64,000 nt of DNA from Macrolepiota albuminosa (lineage: Eukaryota; Basidiomycota; Agaricomycetes; Agaricales; Agaricaceae). Under the pieces are notes generated by a model. The model made no database searches. It was not told the DNA's origin and worked only from the letters and a program-made list of their open reading frames with translations. Shown here in pieces: positions 34,501 to 45,164 of this stretch; the first letter of the stretch is position 1; each line of letters opens with the position of its first letter. The stretch covers positions 806,001 to 870,000 of the forward strand of contig JAMWFC010000092.1 in NCBI GenBank assembly GCA_027475525.1. The letters are read 5' to 3'. The position numbers were made by a program, and so were the translations under genes.

Positions 34501-35277
34501 CAGATCCTAAGGGCAGTTGTTTGCCCTGACCAACGGGACTGGGTGGACTGGTGTCCACTCACTGAGTTCACGATTAACACAAGTATCTCAGATATGACAG
34601 GGTATGCGCCCTTTGAGCTCAACGGAGGGTACTTGCCCTCCATGCTGCACAAAGTTCGTGCTGATACGGTGGCTCACCGAGGAGTTGTCGAGTTTGCCAG
34701 GCAGGCCCTGGAGAACATTGCGGCGGCGCATGACACCATCATAGAGGCATGAGTCTTTCAGGCGAAAAACGCCAATCACCGTAGGCGAGCAGAACCGCCA
34801 ATAGCAGTAGGAGCGTTGGTTTACCTATCAACGCATAACCTGAGACTCCCAAAGGGTCGGGCGAGTAAACTCTGCCCAAAATGGGTAGGCCCATACCACA
34901 TTCTAGATGCAGAGCCAAGTACCTCCAACTACGTGTTGGAGCTGCCTCTGGCATTACAGGAACGACGCATTGTTCCAAAGTTTCACGTGTCGCTGTTGCG
35001 ACCATACAGCGCGTCTGACGATGCGCTATTCCTTAACAGGGCGACCCTGGGCCCATATGATTTTGGGGCTCGAGACAATGACAAATGGTTCATCGAGTGC
35101 ATCATTGGGCACCGGTGGACTGAGCGTAACACGCTTGAGTTTGAGGTACGCTGGTCCCTTGGAGACACAACATGGGAGCCACACTCCCATTGCTCCAAGT
35201 TGGCAGCACTTGACCAATATTTGGAGTTGAAGGGCGTTAAGCGCCCACATCAATTAAGTAAGTGTGCCGGCGCTTAA
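31572..35277 (+). pseudogene. pol: Pol: RT, RNase H, integrase, chromodomain-like tail, copy 2c
   Basis: RT (31.6-32.8 kb) has YRSKIDLTDAYKQVRI, APATFQRLMTS and VYLDDIFIYSDS with the YLDD metal box. A TGA at 32562 splits it and a frameshift near 32.77 kb moves to the RNase H frame, where LICNASKTGVRAMYG has Asn in place of the first catalytic Asp, followed by HIITDHKALEFF. Integrase has the HHCC finger (HALVGHFGAARTLGYI, CASCAACQRAK) and DDE core residues in GMDFIGPF, VSDRDSKFTSQWW and HPQTDGQTERAN. The tail WFIECIIGH...FEVRWSLGDTTWEPHSHC is chromodomain-like. Further TGAs at 34431 and 34750 and the 77-bp duplication at 34178 break the frame. Confidence 0.85.
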
Positions 35278-35380
35278 TTTGATCGGCAGTGCCGATCACA
35301 GCTTGGCTGAGTTGGTCAGCAGCTGTGGCTGAAACACGTCTTAAAAGGCGAAATTTCTTTTTCGCTTTTTTCCCTCAACC

Positions 35381-38300
35381 ATGGACAACATGCCCATGGA
35401 CCAGAGTGAGCAGCAGCAACAGCAGCAACAGCAGCAACAGCAGCAGCACATTGAGTTTGCGCCGTTGGTCTTACCGTCGGCTGAAGGGAGGGGCAGATGG
35501 CTCCCCCGCTGACCCAAAATGTGCCCCAGTGGGGACAATCGCAACAGGCCATGGGCTTCCCACAGCAGCAGCAACCACCAGCAGTGGGCTACCTGCTGCA
35601 GCAGCTGGTGATCAGTGGCTATCCACCACTCCAGCCTATGCAGGGCAACTTCATGCTCCAGAACGCACCTGTGGGTGGCTATCAGCCCCAACAACCAGTA
35701 TCAGGCGCTTATGCGCCACATCACACAGAGGGCCAATTCCAGCAACAGGCCTACGGGGGGCTAGTCAGCCCCCAAGCAGCACCAGGATGGGGGCAGTCTG
35801 CCCCTGCTATGGTGAGAGGAGCTATGGGCACACATCTTTTGCCCCAGTTTACCGCCCCGGCGCACTACCCTGGCATGGGTGGTGTGCCTGTAATGATGCC
35901 GTACCCCCCGGCTTGGATGGGGGCTTGGGGTGCAATGCCCCAGTACAGCGACTTGCATGAGGCGCCAGCCAAGGGAGGCCAGTCGATTTCCCTGTCAACC
36001 ACAGCACCAATTGACAATCTAGAGGGATGCCAAGCACCCCTCATGCAGGCCACCGCAGCCATTGAGAGCACAGAAACTCTCAGTCCAGAACAGAGCATCA
36101 GTTCATCAGCTGATGCGCCGACGGAGAGCCTGGCCAAGCTCTCCTTGCTACAGCGGCTGGAAATGCCGCACCAATCCGAGCCCAGCTCGGAAGAAGAGTC
36201 GCGTCCTCGACATGACAAAGGAAAAGCATGGGCTGTCGAGCCCAGTCTCAACCAGGACTTAGTCCTGGCTACCCTTCTCCAACGTCTGGGAGACAACGGG
36301 TACAATGTACCTGCAGAGTCATCATTCCTCCGTGATGCAGAGATGGTCATCCTCATCAGCTGGATGATGGATGACATGGATCATATGCGCGCCCAGCGCA
36401 AAACTGATCTCCTTGCCCTATCGGCCGCTTGTAAGCGGCAGACTACACCCCCGAGTTGGGACACCAACTCCAGCAAAAGGGCGCATTGGCAAGGAGTGGA
36501 GGACGTGCCCTCCCGCTCAATTAAGTCGAGCGTTGTTGCCCCCGGCCAGGAGGCCGGCCTAGGACGGGACATCCTTCCCTATGAAGATGTCCCTGCTCCA
36601 GCCACCCCCCGGGTTATCCAGCGCCTTGCCAGCGGTGCGTCTGAGGTCGCATCTTCATGACCAGTATCCGTGGGTTCCACCACGCACTCTGGGGAGCAGA
36701 GTTCCAGGGGCGTGAGCACACGCCCCACTGAGGCTAAGGCCTCACAACCCCAAAAGGATTGTCGGGTTAAGCAACCGGAAGGGCACGCATACGTCAACGT
36801 GCACTTCCCTGAGGATGCCCTGAAAGGGGCCCCAGGGGCTAACATCCCCTTTTTACCTGCAATACTGGTAGAGGGCCTGCCAGCCCGACTCCTGCGGTGT
36901 GTGTGGGCAATGGACCCACGGTCTGATAAGTCAGAGCTGAAGAGGCTGCCATCCCTGCCCTCCAATGATGATTGGTATGAGGAGCCTGAAGAGGCTTGTA
37001 TGGAATCCCCTGTGCTGCACAAGACGGCAGCACAACATATGGCGCACAAACGGTGCAACAGCAATCGACAGGCCAAGATGGACCATCGGGCACAGGATAG
37101 CACCAAGCGAGGAGCTTCCCTCCTCGAGGACAAAACCGGGCGCATCCCTGATGCGCTCGGTGTTGTGATCTACTGTGATCACACTGTTGAGCACCAGAAC
37201 TCGTTCTTTGGCGTGGGGTTAGCTCCCCAGTTCTATTGGTTGCCAGTGACCAATACCATCTTCATTGAGCAAGAAGCCTGCACAGCCAGGTCCTTCAAGA
37301 CCGATAAAGAGGGCAACGCCGCGTTGACGCCCCACAACAGTAAGGTGTACCAAGTGGCACCTCGCAGGTTTCCCGCAGTCCTTGAGAAGTCTGCAGGCTT
37401 CATGCACTGGTTAACAACCAGTTTACGCTGATTTGTCAGTGTCAGTTGGGCTATCTATTGCTCAACGAATTCAAGCGGGTGGCGCTCAACTGCCACTTTA
37501 CTGCCCAAGACAGAGCCATGTCTCACTTACTCAATGAGGTCGCATATAGGACCATTGCGGTACCCTTCGCGAGAATGATTGTGCCAACATGGATCTATCG
37601 CTGCAAAGAGGGAGGGAGAATTGCCTTCATCAGCCTTACTCCCCCTGATCCAAAGCAACCATTTGCTTTGGGCTACCTGGGCTCATATGCCCTCCTTTAT
37701 GGACGTCCTGGGACGTCCAACGTATGGACTGGTCTGGCCATGGACTGAGCCATGCGCATTCATTGGCGCAGCCTCTTTGGGTTTGCGCTTGTACGCGCCC
37801 TCAGCGCCAGCCGCCCCTCCAAGGCCACGGTACACAAGTACCTAGGCCTCTACAAAGAGGCCATGGCTGAGTACGAGGCGGCCACAGGGCAAGTCTTTGT
37901 GCCCCTCCACGCCAACGACCCTAACTTCGAGGCTCGGGCTGTGGACATCCTGGAAGCATCAGCTACCGTATTCACCACTTCGGACGTGTTATGTGTCCTT
38001 CTTCACAATCAAATTCTGGTCAGCTGGGCTGACTATGCGTACACCTATGGGGTCACCTACTTGGCCCACCTCTTCTTCAGTGACAGCCGGCTCTACAACG
38101 AGGCAGCCGCTATTGACGACGAGAGGCTACAACGCCTCGACCATTACAGTACACCCCAGTCTATTGCTCAGTGGGATGGGTGGCATGAGGCCACCATTGG
38201 CAATCAACAACGCCTGATGCTCCAGCAGCAGGACAGTCATCATGCTTACGACGACGCGCTCACCAAGGGGATGTACCTCCTCATCGGGCAAGACATTCAT

Positions 38301-38579
38301 GCTCGCGAAATCTGGACGTGCCAGTACCCGTCCGACACTGGGGATCTTCCTGATCCCCAACCACCTATCCCAGGGTCAACCATCGACCCCAATCTCACAC
38401 TGTCCCCCCTCCGGGACTATGACGACTCCCTGCCAGTAGCAGGGCCCTCGGGCACTTCCTATGCGCCTGCACCTGAGGATGAACTCCTCGACTACAACAT
38501 GGACGACGCGACTGCCGATCCATTCCAGGAGCCTGGGGACTCTCCCATTGCCCCTGTCCCTGACTTACTGACAGCCTGA
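35381..38579 (+). pseudogene. ORF3 downstream of integrase, copy 2c
   Basis: This is an extra coding region of about 1,060 codons between pol and the 3' LTR. It starts CAACCATGGACAAC at 35381 with a Gln run (CAG/CAA repeat, 35410-35452). A frameshift near 35.49 kb follows, then a Gln/Pro/Gly/Tyr-rich domain (35497-36660), a TGA (36658), a charged middle region, a folded-looking region with NSFFGVGLAPQFYWLPVTNT, a frameshift near 37.43 kb, a TGA (37746), and a C-terminal region with YAYTYGVTYLAHLFF. It is homologous to the frame at 4278-5899 in 2a. No domain is recognised and no clear signal peptide or membrane anchor is seen, which argues against an envelope protein. The position is that of env-like or extra ORFs in other Ty3/gypsy elements. 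Confidence 0.65.
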
Positions 38580-38624
38580 CCATCGTATTATCTCGAGACC
38601 GTAGCTTGGTCTGATTGGGGGGTG

Positions 38625-38858
38625 TGTAGCGTAATCCACTATGTGGCATTGACCACATAGCTTATACTTACAGTAGTAGTCAATATTATATTATATTTAT
38701 TATAATATAATATTATTTACATTATTATATAAATAGTTATACCAGCTGCTTACAAAGCAGCTTATTTTTGTGTTTATACTACATAGACAATAGACCGGAC
38801 TGGTCTGATTCTGTGCAGTGTGAATCTAAGCTCTCACAATTCCTGTAACTTCGTTACA
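38625..38858 (+). repeat. 3' LTR of copy 2c with polypurine tract
   Basis: The 234-bp LTR is identical to the 5' LTR except CGC/CAC and GCG/GCA near its start and CATA/CACA near its end. It is preceded by the polypurine tract TTGGGGGGTG (38615-38624) and followed by the duplicated target GAGGT. Confidence 0.9.
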
Positions 38859-39177
38859 GAGGTCCAGGATTGGCCATTGGGCCCTGGGGAGAGGGAGAGG
38901 GAGAGGGAGAGAGGTCAGAAGGCCTCACCATAGTTATCCTTTCTTTTTTCTTGACACTGTCTCCTTGTATAGTACCATATTGTAGAGTAAAAAATGTACT
39001 TGCCTCTTTGGGACTTAAGAGTCAGGTAAGTAGCATGAAGAAACAGACTGTAAGCTAGGGGATTTCCTGGGCCCTGTCATAGAAAGGACAACTTCTAAGA
39101 CATAGAAATATTAAAATGGGTAAGAAAAGAGAGACAGTAGGAGAAAACAGGAAATATACATGGGAGTTTAATTTCCA

Positions 39178-39620
39178 TTAAGTCCAAAGGTGGGGGTTAT
39201 GCCCACTACTGCCATCTGTGAGTCCTGTACCTGGGGGAAGTGTTTTCCAGGCATCATCGTTCAAAATCTTAGAGCTTGTTGAGGGCCCCTTTGAGGTTGT
39301 GGTGTGGTTCCTAGGTGTCATCTTCTGGGCCATATCCCTTCCATCATATAAGGAAGTGGGGTCATCTGCAGATATCCTGGGAATCAAAGATGTCTTCAAC
39401 CTTGTAGTGGTATTTGTCCTTGACCTTGACTGGAGGAGGAGATTCAGGGCATTGTTTGGCAAAGGGGTCTGGGGAGTGTTGTTCCAGGAGGCGGACATGA
39501 AAAACCAGGTGCAGACCTTTGAGTCAGAGGGGGGAGTTCAATCTTGTACGCATGGAATGAGACTTTCTTCAAGATCTTGAATGGACCGAGGCACTTGTGA
39601 TTAATGTATGTCTGCAATGT
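39178..39620 (-). pseudogene. pol: Pol 3' end with chromodomain, copy 1c
   Basis: This is homologous to the last part of pol in 1d (57210-57640). Traces of the post-integrase GPF-like segment, the chromodomain region and the C-terminal tail are spread over three frames, with RSRTNTTTRLKTSLIPRIS corresponding to a shifted frame of the chromodomain linker. Indels make it non-functional. The left end of pol stops 300 bp from the end of the antisense gene, as in 1d. Confidence 0.6.
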
Positions 39621-40059
39621 GTGCTGAAAAGTCTCTGTTGTTTGTAAACATTGTAGTGTGCAGCCAATTCTCAGCTTCCATTGCAGCGAAATCCAATACT
39701 GCTCCATAAGCCTTTTTGATTGTCTTCCATGCCTGCGCTACTGTGCTGTCCATTTTCACTCCAAGTCTGACCAAGTTCTTGCAGTTGTATACTATTAGGG
39801 CTAGCATTCAGGCATCCCTCAAATCCCATTCCTCTGGTGCTAGGTTTATCAATGACTATTCAGTTGCCTCCAATTTGAGTTTAGATTTAACCTTGCTATT
39901 ACTACTATTTGGTTTAGTAATAGTTCCATTGAGATAACTGCATGTGCCATGAGCATGTGCTGTAATGAGGATCCTGTTTTTAAAGTGTGCATAGTTGGTC
40001 TCATCAAAATGTAATTTCTTGAAGAATATTAATGGGCTTGTTGGTAATGCCGCAGACAT
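39601..40059 (-). pseudogene. Ty1/copia-type Gag N-terminal remnant
   Basis: On the minus strand KLHFDETNYAHFKNRILITA resembles the start of the copia Gag (UBN2-type) domain. It is followed in another frame by LIVYNCKNLVRLGV and TVAQAWKTIKKAYGAV, the next conserved stretches of that domain. No protease, integrase or RT follows, because the family-1 pol fragment starts at 39.6 kb. This is an orphan remnant with at least one frameshift. Confidence 0.55.
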
Positions 40060-41516
40060 TTTTGGGTTGTCTTGAGCTTTTGTGTGTGTTGTTGTAAGCT
40101 CATCTAAAGTTTGGTGGGATTTTTTGCAAACTTTGGCAAGAAGAGCTAATGGGGCCTATAACCTGTAGAATAATACAGTGATTAATTTTTCAGAGTCAGA
40201 CATGATGTGTACAATGACTGTATACCTGTAAAATAATACAGTGATTAATCTACAGTGTTGGGTAAGTATGTAGGGTGATGTAAAGATAGTAAAAACATAC
40301 TTCTCAGAGTCAGACATGTGTACAATGACTGAGGGGTCTGTTGAGGATGTGATGAAAATGTAATGAAAAACTGTAGTTAGGAAACATTGCTGTAACCAAA
40401 TAAAAGAACAAGGTACTGAGTGGTGCAAATCATAAAGTGTGTATAGAAAAAGAAACTAGACCAAAAGAATGTAGTACTGGTTGCACAGGTGCTGTGAGGT
40501 GATAGCGGTCCTGTGATAGTCTATTTTCCACAACTCCACCTTCACAATTTATTTTCTCTGGCATACCATGCAAACTCTGGCACTTTGTCCTCATTGTCCA
40601 ACTGAGTAGCTGGCACTGGCACCCACTCACAAGCTCTGGGCTTGATTGATCAACCCCAGTACTTAGTTCTATACAAATCAATGAATGGGCCCAACCAATC
40701 CCCTCAGTGCCACATCCATACCCAGACAATACCCTGCACAGGACTGACCACATGGAGCACAGCTCTGGAGCTCACCCAAGCAACTGGACCTTAACTGTCA
40801 TGGGTATTGAGCTGATAGCTAGCAACTCATTACAGTAGTCTTGATATTGCCATAACTTCTGCCTCTATACTCATCTGTTTATTTTGTACAACTTGTTCAA
40901 TCTACTTTCTTCTTTTCACAAGTCTCCCAGTTCACTAAGTCTCACTTCAATCTTCTCCTCTGTTTCCTGGTCTCAGTCTCTCCTCTAATCACTTCCTCAT
41001 TGTCTCTCTGCCTTACCCAGCTCCATTCTCCTTCACCATATCTCAGACTTAGCCCAGGATTTTGCTCCTTTACCCCTTCAAATTCTGGTATCTTGCATAC
41101 TCCCTGGAGCACTCTTGCACCTTGCTAAAAACTCCAGATCTTACCTTGTCATTGCCCAGAGATACCTCATAGACTTTGAGTCCACCTAGCAAGGAATTGC
41201 CAGCCATCAGAAGCCCCTGTCATCAGCAGATCTGACAGATAATATTTTATCATGAGAAACAGCTTGGCATTTCACCTTGGTGCTTGACATCTCTTAGCAC
41301 TCTCTCTTGACTTGGATGGACAGCATTTTTGTTGATTTCTCATTATTTAGTTTTCAGTTCACCACTCCTTGATGATGCTTAGTTGCTTAGCAACAGGGAA
41401 CTCATTTTTACTATAAAAACTTACTGTTGTCACTAGTTAGAAGAACAGAACAGAGTACCCTGTTATACCTCAGTTCACCTCACAGTTCAGATTTCTTTTG
41501 CACTGACTTGAAATTA
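40060..41516. other. Non-coding DNA between the copia remnant and MITE-like repeats
   Basis: No gene is seen. At 40160-40345 a block with ATAATACAGTGATTAAT and CAGAGTCAGACATG is imperfectly repeated in direct orientation. From 40.8 to 41.2 kb the plus strand is pyrimidine-rich. A TATA-like word (TACTATAAAAACTT, about 41415) may belong to a decayed LTR promoter, but no LTR boundaries could be set. Confidence 0.35.
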
Positions 41517-41772
41517 TAAAAAAAATATCTTAACTAAACTTAAAAGAATAAGAGAACAAATTGCCACAAGAGGCTTGCTCTGGTTCTTAGGCTTAAGAAT
41601 GACCAATATAGTCCTCTCTAATGCATTTGAGAGCATTAGACCAAGTGCCATTCAAAATCTGGTTACAATATGTTTTTTATATTTTTGACAGAAATTTTTA
41701 AATAAAATTCTGAAATCAATTGCATTATTTTTACAGTATTTTTACATTGTTTTGGCAATGAATATCATTCAC
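41517..41772. repeat. Truncated MITE-like copy
   Basis: The right three quarters of the element at 41811-42158 are repeated here with about 15-20% differences: AGAGAACAAATTGCCACA, ATATAGTCCTCT and ACATTGTTTTGGCAATGAAT are shared. The terminal CCAGTG end and the left arm are missing. Confidence 0.6.
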
Positions 41773-41810
41773 CCCTTATTTTCTTGTTTCCTAATCTAGA
41801 GATACACAAA

Positions 41811-42158
41811 CACTGGCTGCAGGGAATGATGTTCTTTGGCAAAACAATGTAAAAACAATGTAAAAATAATCCAATTAATTTCAGAATTTTATTTGAATAT
41901 TTCTGGCAAAACTATAGAAAAAACATCTTAACTGGATGCAAAAGAATTAGAGAACAAATTGCCACAGGATGCTTGCTCTGATTCTTAGGTTCAAGAATGA
42001 CTGATATAGTCCTCTCCAATGTATTTGAGAGAATCAGACAAAATATTTTTTCTACAGTTTTAACAGAAATATTCAAATAAAATTCTAAATTTAATTGGAT
42101 TATTTTTACAGTGTTTTTACATTGTTTTGTCAAAGAATATCATTCCCTGCACCCAGTG
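41811..42158. mobile_element. MITE-like element with long terminal inverted repeats
   Basis: A 348-bp element begins CACTGGCTGCAGGGAATGAT and ends with the near-perfect complement ATCATTCCCTGCACCCAGTG-like sequence. The inverted arms extend about 90 bases (GCAAAACAATGTAAAAACA and its complement) around a non-coding centre. It is flanked by AAA on both sides, compatible with a 3-bp target duplication. CACTG ends with 3-bp duplications fit the CACTA/EnSpm superfamily, but the ends alone are weak evidence. It sits 82 bp upstream of the first visible STE24 exon. Confidence 0.6.
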
Positions 42159-42240
42159 AAAGCGCTACCCCTCAGTTGACGTACTACCCTCAGTCATATA
42201 CCGGTGTGACTGAGGACTAAATATCTGTTTACGTATACAG

Positions 42241-43760
42241 ACAGTATCCTCTTTACTCCAAAACCGAACCTGCGGCAGCGCTCACCAGTTACCTCGACCA
42301 GGACGTATTTACAAGATCCCAAAATTATGGGAGGGACAAGGCTAAATTCGCCTTGATTTCGGGTCTGTTGAAACAAAGTTTCGACTCTGCCCTTTCATAC
42401 TTCGGATTTTACGCCTGGTCCTGACGTGGCCGGATGGCTAACAGGATCTGCTGGCTTCGGTCCAGAATACGAAGTGTGTACATCATCATCAATTACTCAA
42501 CGTACTTGTTCTAACAGAGACTGAAGATCGTACAATCTATCGTTTTTGTCTTCGTGCTCTACTTCCTATCAACTATTCCGGCATTGCCACTACAAGTCAC
42601 GGAACGTTTGTCCTTGAAGAAAAGCACGGTTTCAACAAAACAACGCCTGGGTTGTTCGTCACAGACCTGTTGAAAGGGTGGGCCCTCGCCATTATCCTGG
42701 GTTCGCCTTTCTTGGCAGCATTTCTTTACATTTTCAAGTGGGCGGGTGATCGATTTGTACCTTGGCTCATGGCGTTCATGTACGTCGCTTGATGTGGTTT
42801 GTCACCCCGTCTGACAAACATTCAACAGGATCACGTTCCAGCTCATCATGGTTTTCATCTATCCGACTGTCATTCAGCCCTTGTTTAACAAGCTCTCACC
42901 TTTGAAGCCTGGAGAGCTTCGTTCTCGAATTGAATTGTTGGCCTCCAAACTCAAATTTCCTCTCAAGCACCTGTATGAAATTGATGGCTCTAAGCGTAGT
43001 TCTCACAGCAACGCATATTTCTTCGGTCTTCCCTGGGTTTGTTCAAATAGTTATTGTTTCGCGTATATTCATTCTGATCGTCCGGCAGAGCAAGCATATT
43101 GTCATTTTTGATACATTGATTCAGCAGAACCAACCTGGCGAAGTCGAGGCTGTCCTAGCCCATGAGCTCGGCCACTGGTATTACTCTCATCCTGCGAAGC
43201 TGATGGCCATCTCCCAATTCCATATTTTTACCATTCTCGCCCTCTTCCCCGCGTTCCTCCACGCTCCGCCTGTCCTTGCCGCCTTTGATTTCCCCAAAAC
43301 AGTCGCCGCTATTCCGCCAACTATTGTCGCGTTCACGTTGTTCCAGGTTTGTTTAACTCGTTCATATTATCGGGGCCATAATTAATATCCAACCATAGAT
43401 GATCTTGACGCCGCTCGAGGCTTTTGTATCGATCGGCATGAATGCCATAAGCCGATCCTTTGAGTACCAAGCTGACAGGTTCGCATGCGAGCTCGAAGAG
43501 AAGGTGCAACATGAGGATATGAAGGATATGGGAGACCGTCTAGGCCACGCACTGATTACTATCCATGTCAAGAATTTGTCTACCGTTTGGGTGGATTGGC
43601 TGTGCGTATCTAACCTTGTGTTCTGTAATCATTGAGAGTTTTTTTGTTGACGATCTCTTCTCTGGCTAGGTATTCTGCATACCATCATTCCCATCCGACG
43701 CTGACAGAGCGTCTTCGGGAACTGGAAGCCTATAAAGTACGCATAAATAAGAAGAAGTAA
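42241..43760 (+). pseudogene. STE24: CAAX prenyl protease Ste24 homologue, 5'-truncated, six visible exons
   Basis: Ste24 is an ER and nuclear-envelope zinc metalloprotease (M48) that trims prenylated CAAX proteins such as a-factor pheromone. Exons by GT-AG junctions and frame: 42241-42473, 42528-42779, 42829-43036, 43089-43346, 43399-43601, 43670-43760 (TAA). The zinc motif HELGHW and the downstream EYQAD glutamate are intact, as are SKRSSHSNAYFFGLP and the C-terminal YHHSHPTLTERL. Problems: the N-terminal exon with the first membrane helix is absent, frameshifts occur near 42421 (after FYAWS) and 42598 (before TFVLEEKHGFNK), and a 77-bp duplication starts at 43709 within the last exon. Sequencing errors could explain the frameshifts but not the missing first exon. 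Confidence 0.85.
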
Positions 43761-44331
43761 AAACTGTATGTTCGTCATGTTTGGTGCGTCTTCGGGAACT
43801 GGAAGCCTATAAAGTACGCATAAATAAGAAGAAGTAAAAACTGTATGTTCGTCATGTTTGGTTCTACAGTTCGCACTTTTTATCGGCATGTTGGGTCTGA
43901 CTATGTATTAGTGTATTTGTAATGACCCGACAGACAAAACCCCTCTAATACTCCATTACCCAAATAGTAGCGAAAGACGATAAGTTGAATGAATAAGAAC
44001 GACGTCGGAAATAGCAAAAGAGGAAAGTGATGTGGACATACAAATAACAGACGAGATATGAGGATAAGCAATATGAAAGCAATGGGCACCCACTAATCCG
44101 GTTATCGACACATTAGACACATTAAGGTTCGGGCTGCCAAGAGTAAAGATGTGAAGAAAGACCGGCACGCAACGAGAATTGGGAAGCTCACGAACCAGTA
44201 TCTTCAAAGAGAGTGATGTAATGTGGAAATTCAAAGGCCGGACGGTTGGTATATTATGTAGTCACGTTGGAACGTTCGGCATGACCCGCGTCAAGTCGTC
44301 ACAGCTCCACATCCAAGTTTGTCAGGACACA
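43761..44331. other. Intergenic region between STE24 and the coiled-coil gene
   Basis: It begins with the second copy of the 77-bp duplication (to 43862), then STE24 3' sequence. The remainder must hold the promoter of the downstream gene. I see no clear TATA box. GC content resembles the two genes and not the AT-rich repeats around them. Confidence 0.4.
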
Positions 44332-44874
44332 ATGATTGCTCGATTCTGTCGTTCCACAGTTATCAACCAAACTCGCCTCTTCTCCGCCTCCGCGGCAAAA
44401 ACAAAAAGAATTACCACCCAACAGCTCGCCACGTCACTGAATGACATGATAAGTGAAGTGCGTGCGAGGTCCAAGGCCACGGATGAATATTGGGAGGGGC
44501 TGGTGGCAGATATTCAAAAAGAGGTGACGAGGCTGAGTGTAGAGATGGGAGAGCTGCGAGGAGGGGTGGGAGAGCTGCCAGAAGATGTGGGAGAGCTGCG
44601 AGCAGAAGTTAAACAGCTGCGAGCAAAAGTGGGTCGGCCGCGAGAAGATGTGAGATGGTCGCGAGCAGAAGTGGAATGGTTGCGAGCAGAAGTGAGAGGT
44701 TTGGAAACAAAAGTGGAAAGGCTTGCAGACGTCTCCAGAAACCACGAGCGTCAGCTCAAACCCCTCATCGCATCTGATCGCAACCTAGACATAAAAGTCG
44801 AGGACGACGCAAACGATGCTCTACGTGAGGCACCTGTGACGGAAGACCAACACCCACAGCATCATTTAATTTAG
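44332..44874 (+). CDS. Predicted mitochondrial coiled-coil protein (180 aa)
   Basis: The ATG at 44332 is chosen because it opens a typical mitochondrial presequence, MIARFCRSTVINQTRLFSAS, with Arg and no acids. The in-frame upstream extension does not look coding. After KRITTQQLATSLNDMISEV comes a long heptad-patterned helix with a degenerate 7- to 14-residue repeat (GELRGGV, GELPEDV, GELRAEV, KQLRAKV, EWLRAEV, RGLETKV). The C-terminus is acidic. The gene appears intronless and uninterrupted, 570 bp after STE24 on the same strand. The function is unknown; coiled-coil length suggests a structural or scaffolding role. It could also be a young orphan gene. Confidence 0.55.
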   Translation: MIARFCRSTVINQTRLFSASAAKTKRITTQQLATSLNDMISEVRARSKATDEYWEGLVADIQKEVTRLSVEMGELRGGVGELPEDVGELRAEVKQLRAKVGRPREDVRWSRAEVEWLRAEVRGLETKVERLADVSRNHERQLKPLIASDRNLDIKVEDDANDALREAPVTEDQHPQHHLI

Positions 44875-45164
44875 CCTCGTTAACTGAGTATACAGTGCGA
44901 GTCATCGCCTCACATCACTTGATTTGGCAGGGAACAAATAAAAACACACCAACTTGAACTACATTTTTTTAAGGGTTTCAATAGCTCCTAAAACATGTTA
45001 AATTACTTTATATACACTCTGTCTATCACTGGTGTGCTTGCTCGAGTAATATTTCAAAGTTTGATTTTCTGACCTCGGAAAAAGTGAAACAAACCTTATT
45101 ACATAATAATTAGGGTTACCAAAAAGGAAATTATTTGCTAGCTGGCTGCACTATGGACTCAATG

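Larger units (their letters stand above)
27416..38858 (+). mobile_element. Ty3/gypsy family 2, complete copy 2c with ORF3
   Basis: An 11.4-kb element has two 234-bp LTRs, TGTAGCG...CGTTACA, and a perfect 5-bp target-site duplication GAGGT (27411-27415 and 38859-38863). The order is 5' LTR, gag, zinc knuckle, protease, RT, RNase H, integrase, chromodomain-like region, ORF3, polypurine tract, 3' LTR. The LTRs differ at three positions (about 1.3%), two of them CpG transitions, so insertion is recent relative to its neighbours. Even so the coding region carries many TGA codons and several frameshifts. Confidence 0.9.
24933..39620 (-). mobile_element. Ty3/gypsy family 1, copy 1c, split by the copy 2c insertion
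   Basis: An old minus-strand copy holds a 3' LTR (24933-25687), an antisense gene on the plus strand (25818 onwards), and, beyond the inserted element 2c (27416-38858), the end of that gene and the 3' end of pol with the chromodomain (39178-39620). Joining 27415 to 38864 restores collinearity with copy 1d from 55.0 to 57.6 kb. Everything upstream in pol, gag and the 5' LTR is missing, replaced at 39.6 kb by a copia remnant. Confidence 0.75.

Noticed and set aside
35497..36660. Gln/Pro-rich frame as a separate prion-like host protein
   Set aside because: It lies between pol and the 3' LTR of 2c and continues in the same frame after a single TGA into the ORF3 region shared with 2a.
42204..42240. 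Additional upstream STE24 exon ending at a GT at 42204
   Set aside because: The intron would be 37 bp and the preceding peptide does not resemble the Ste24 N-terminus.
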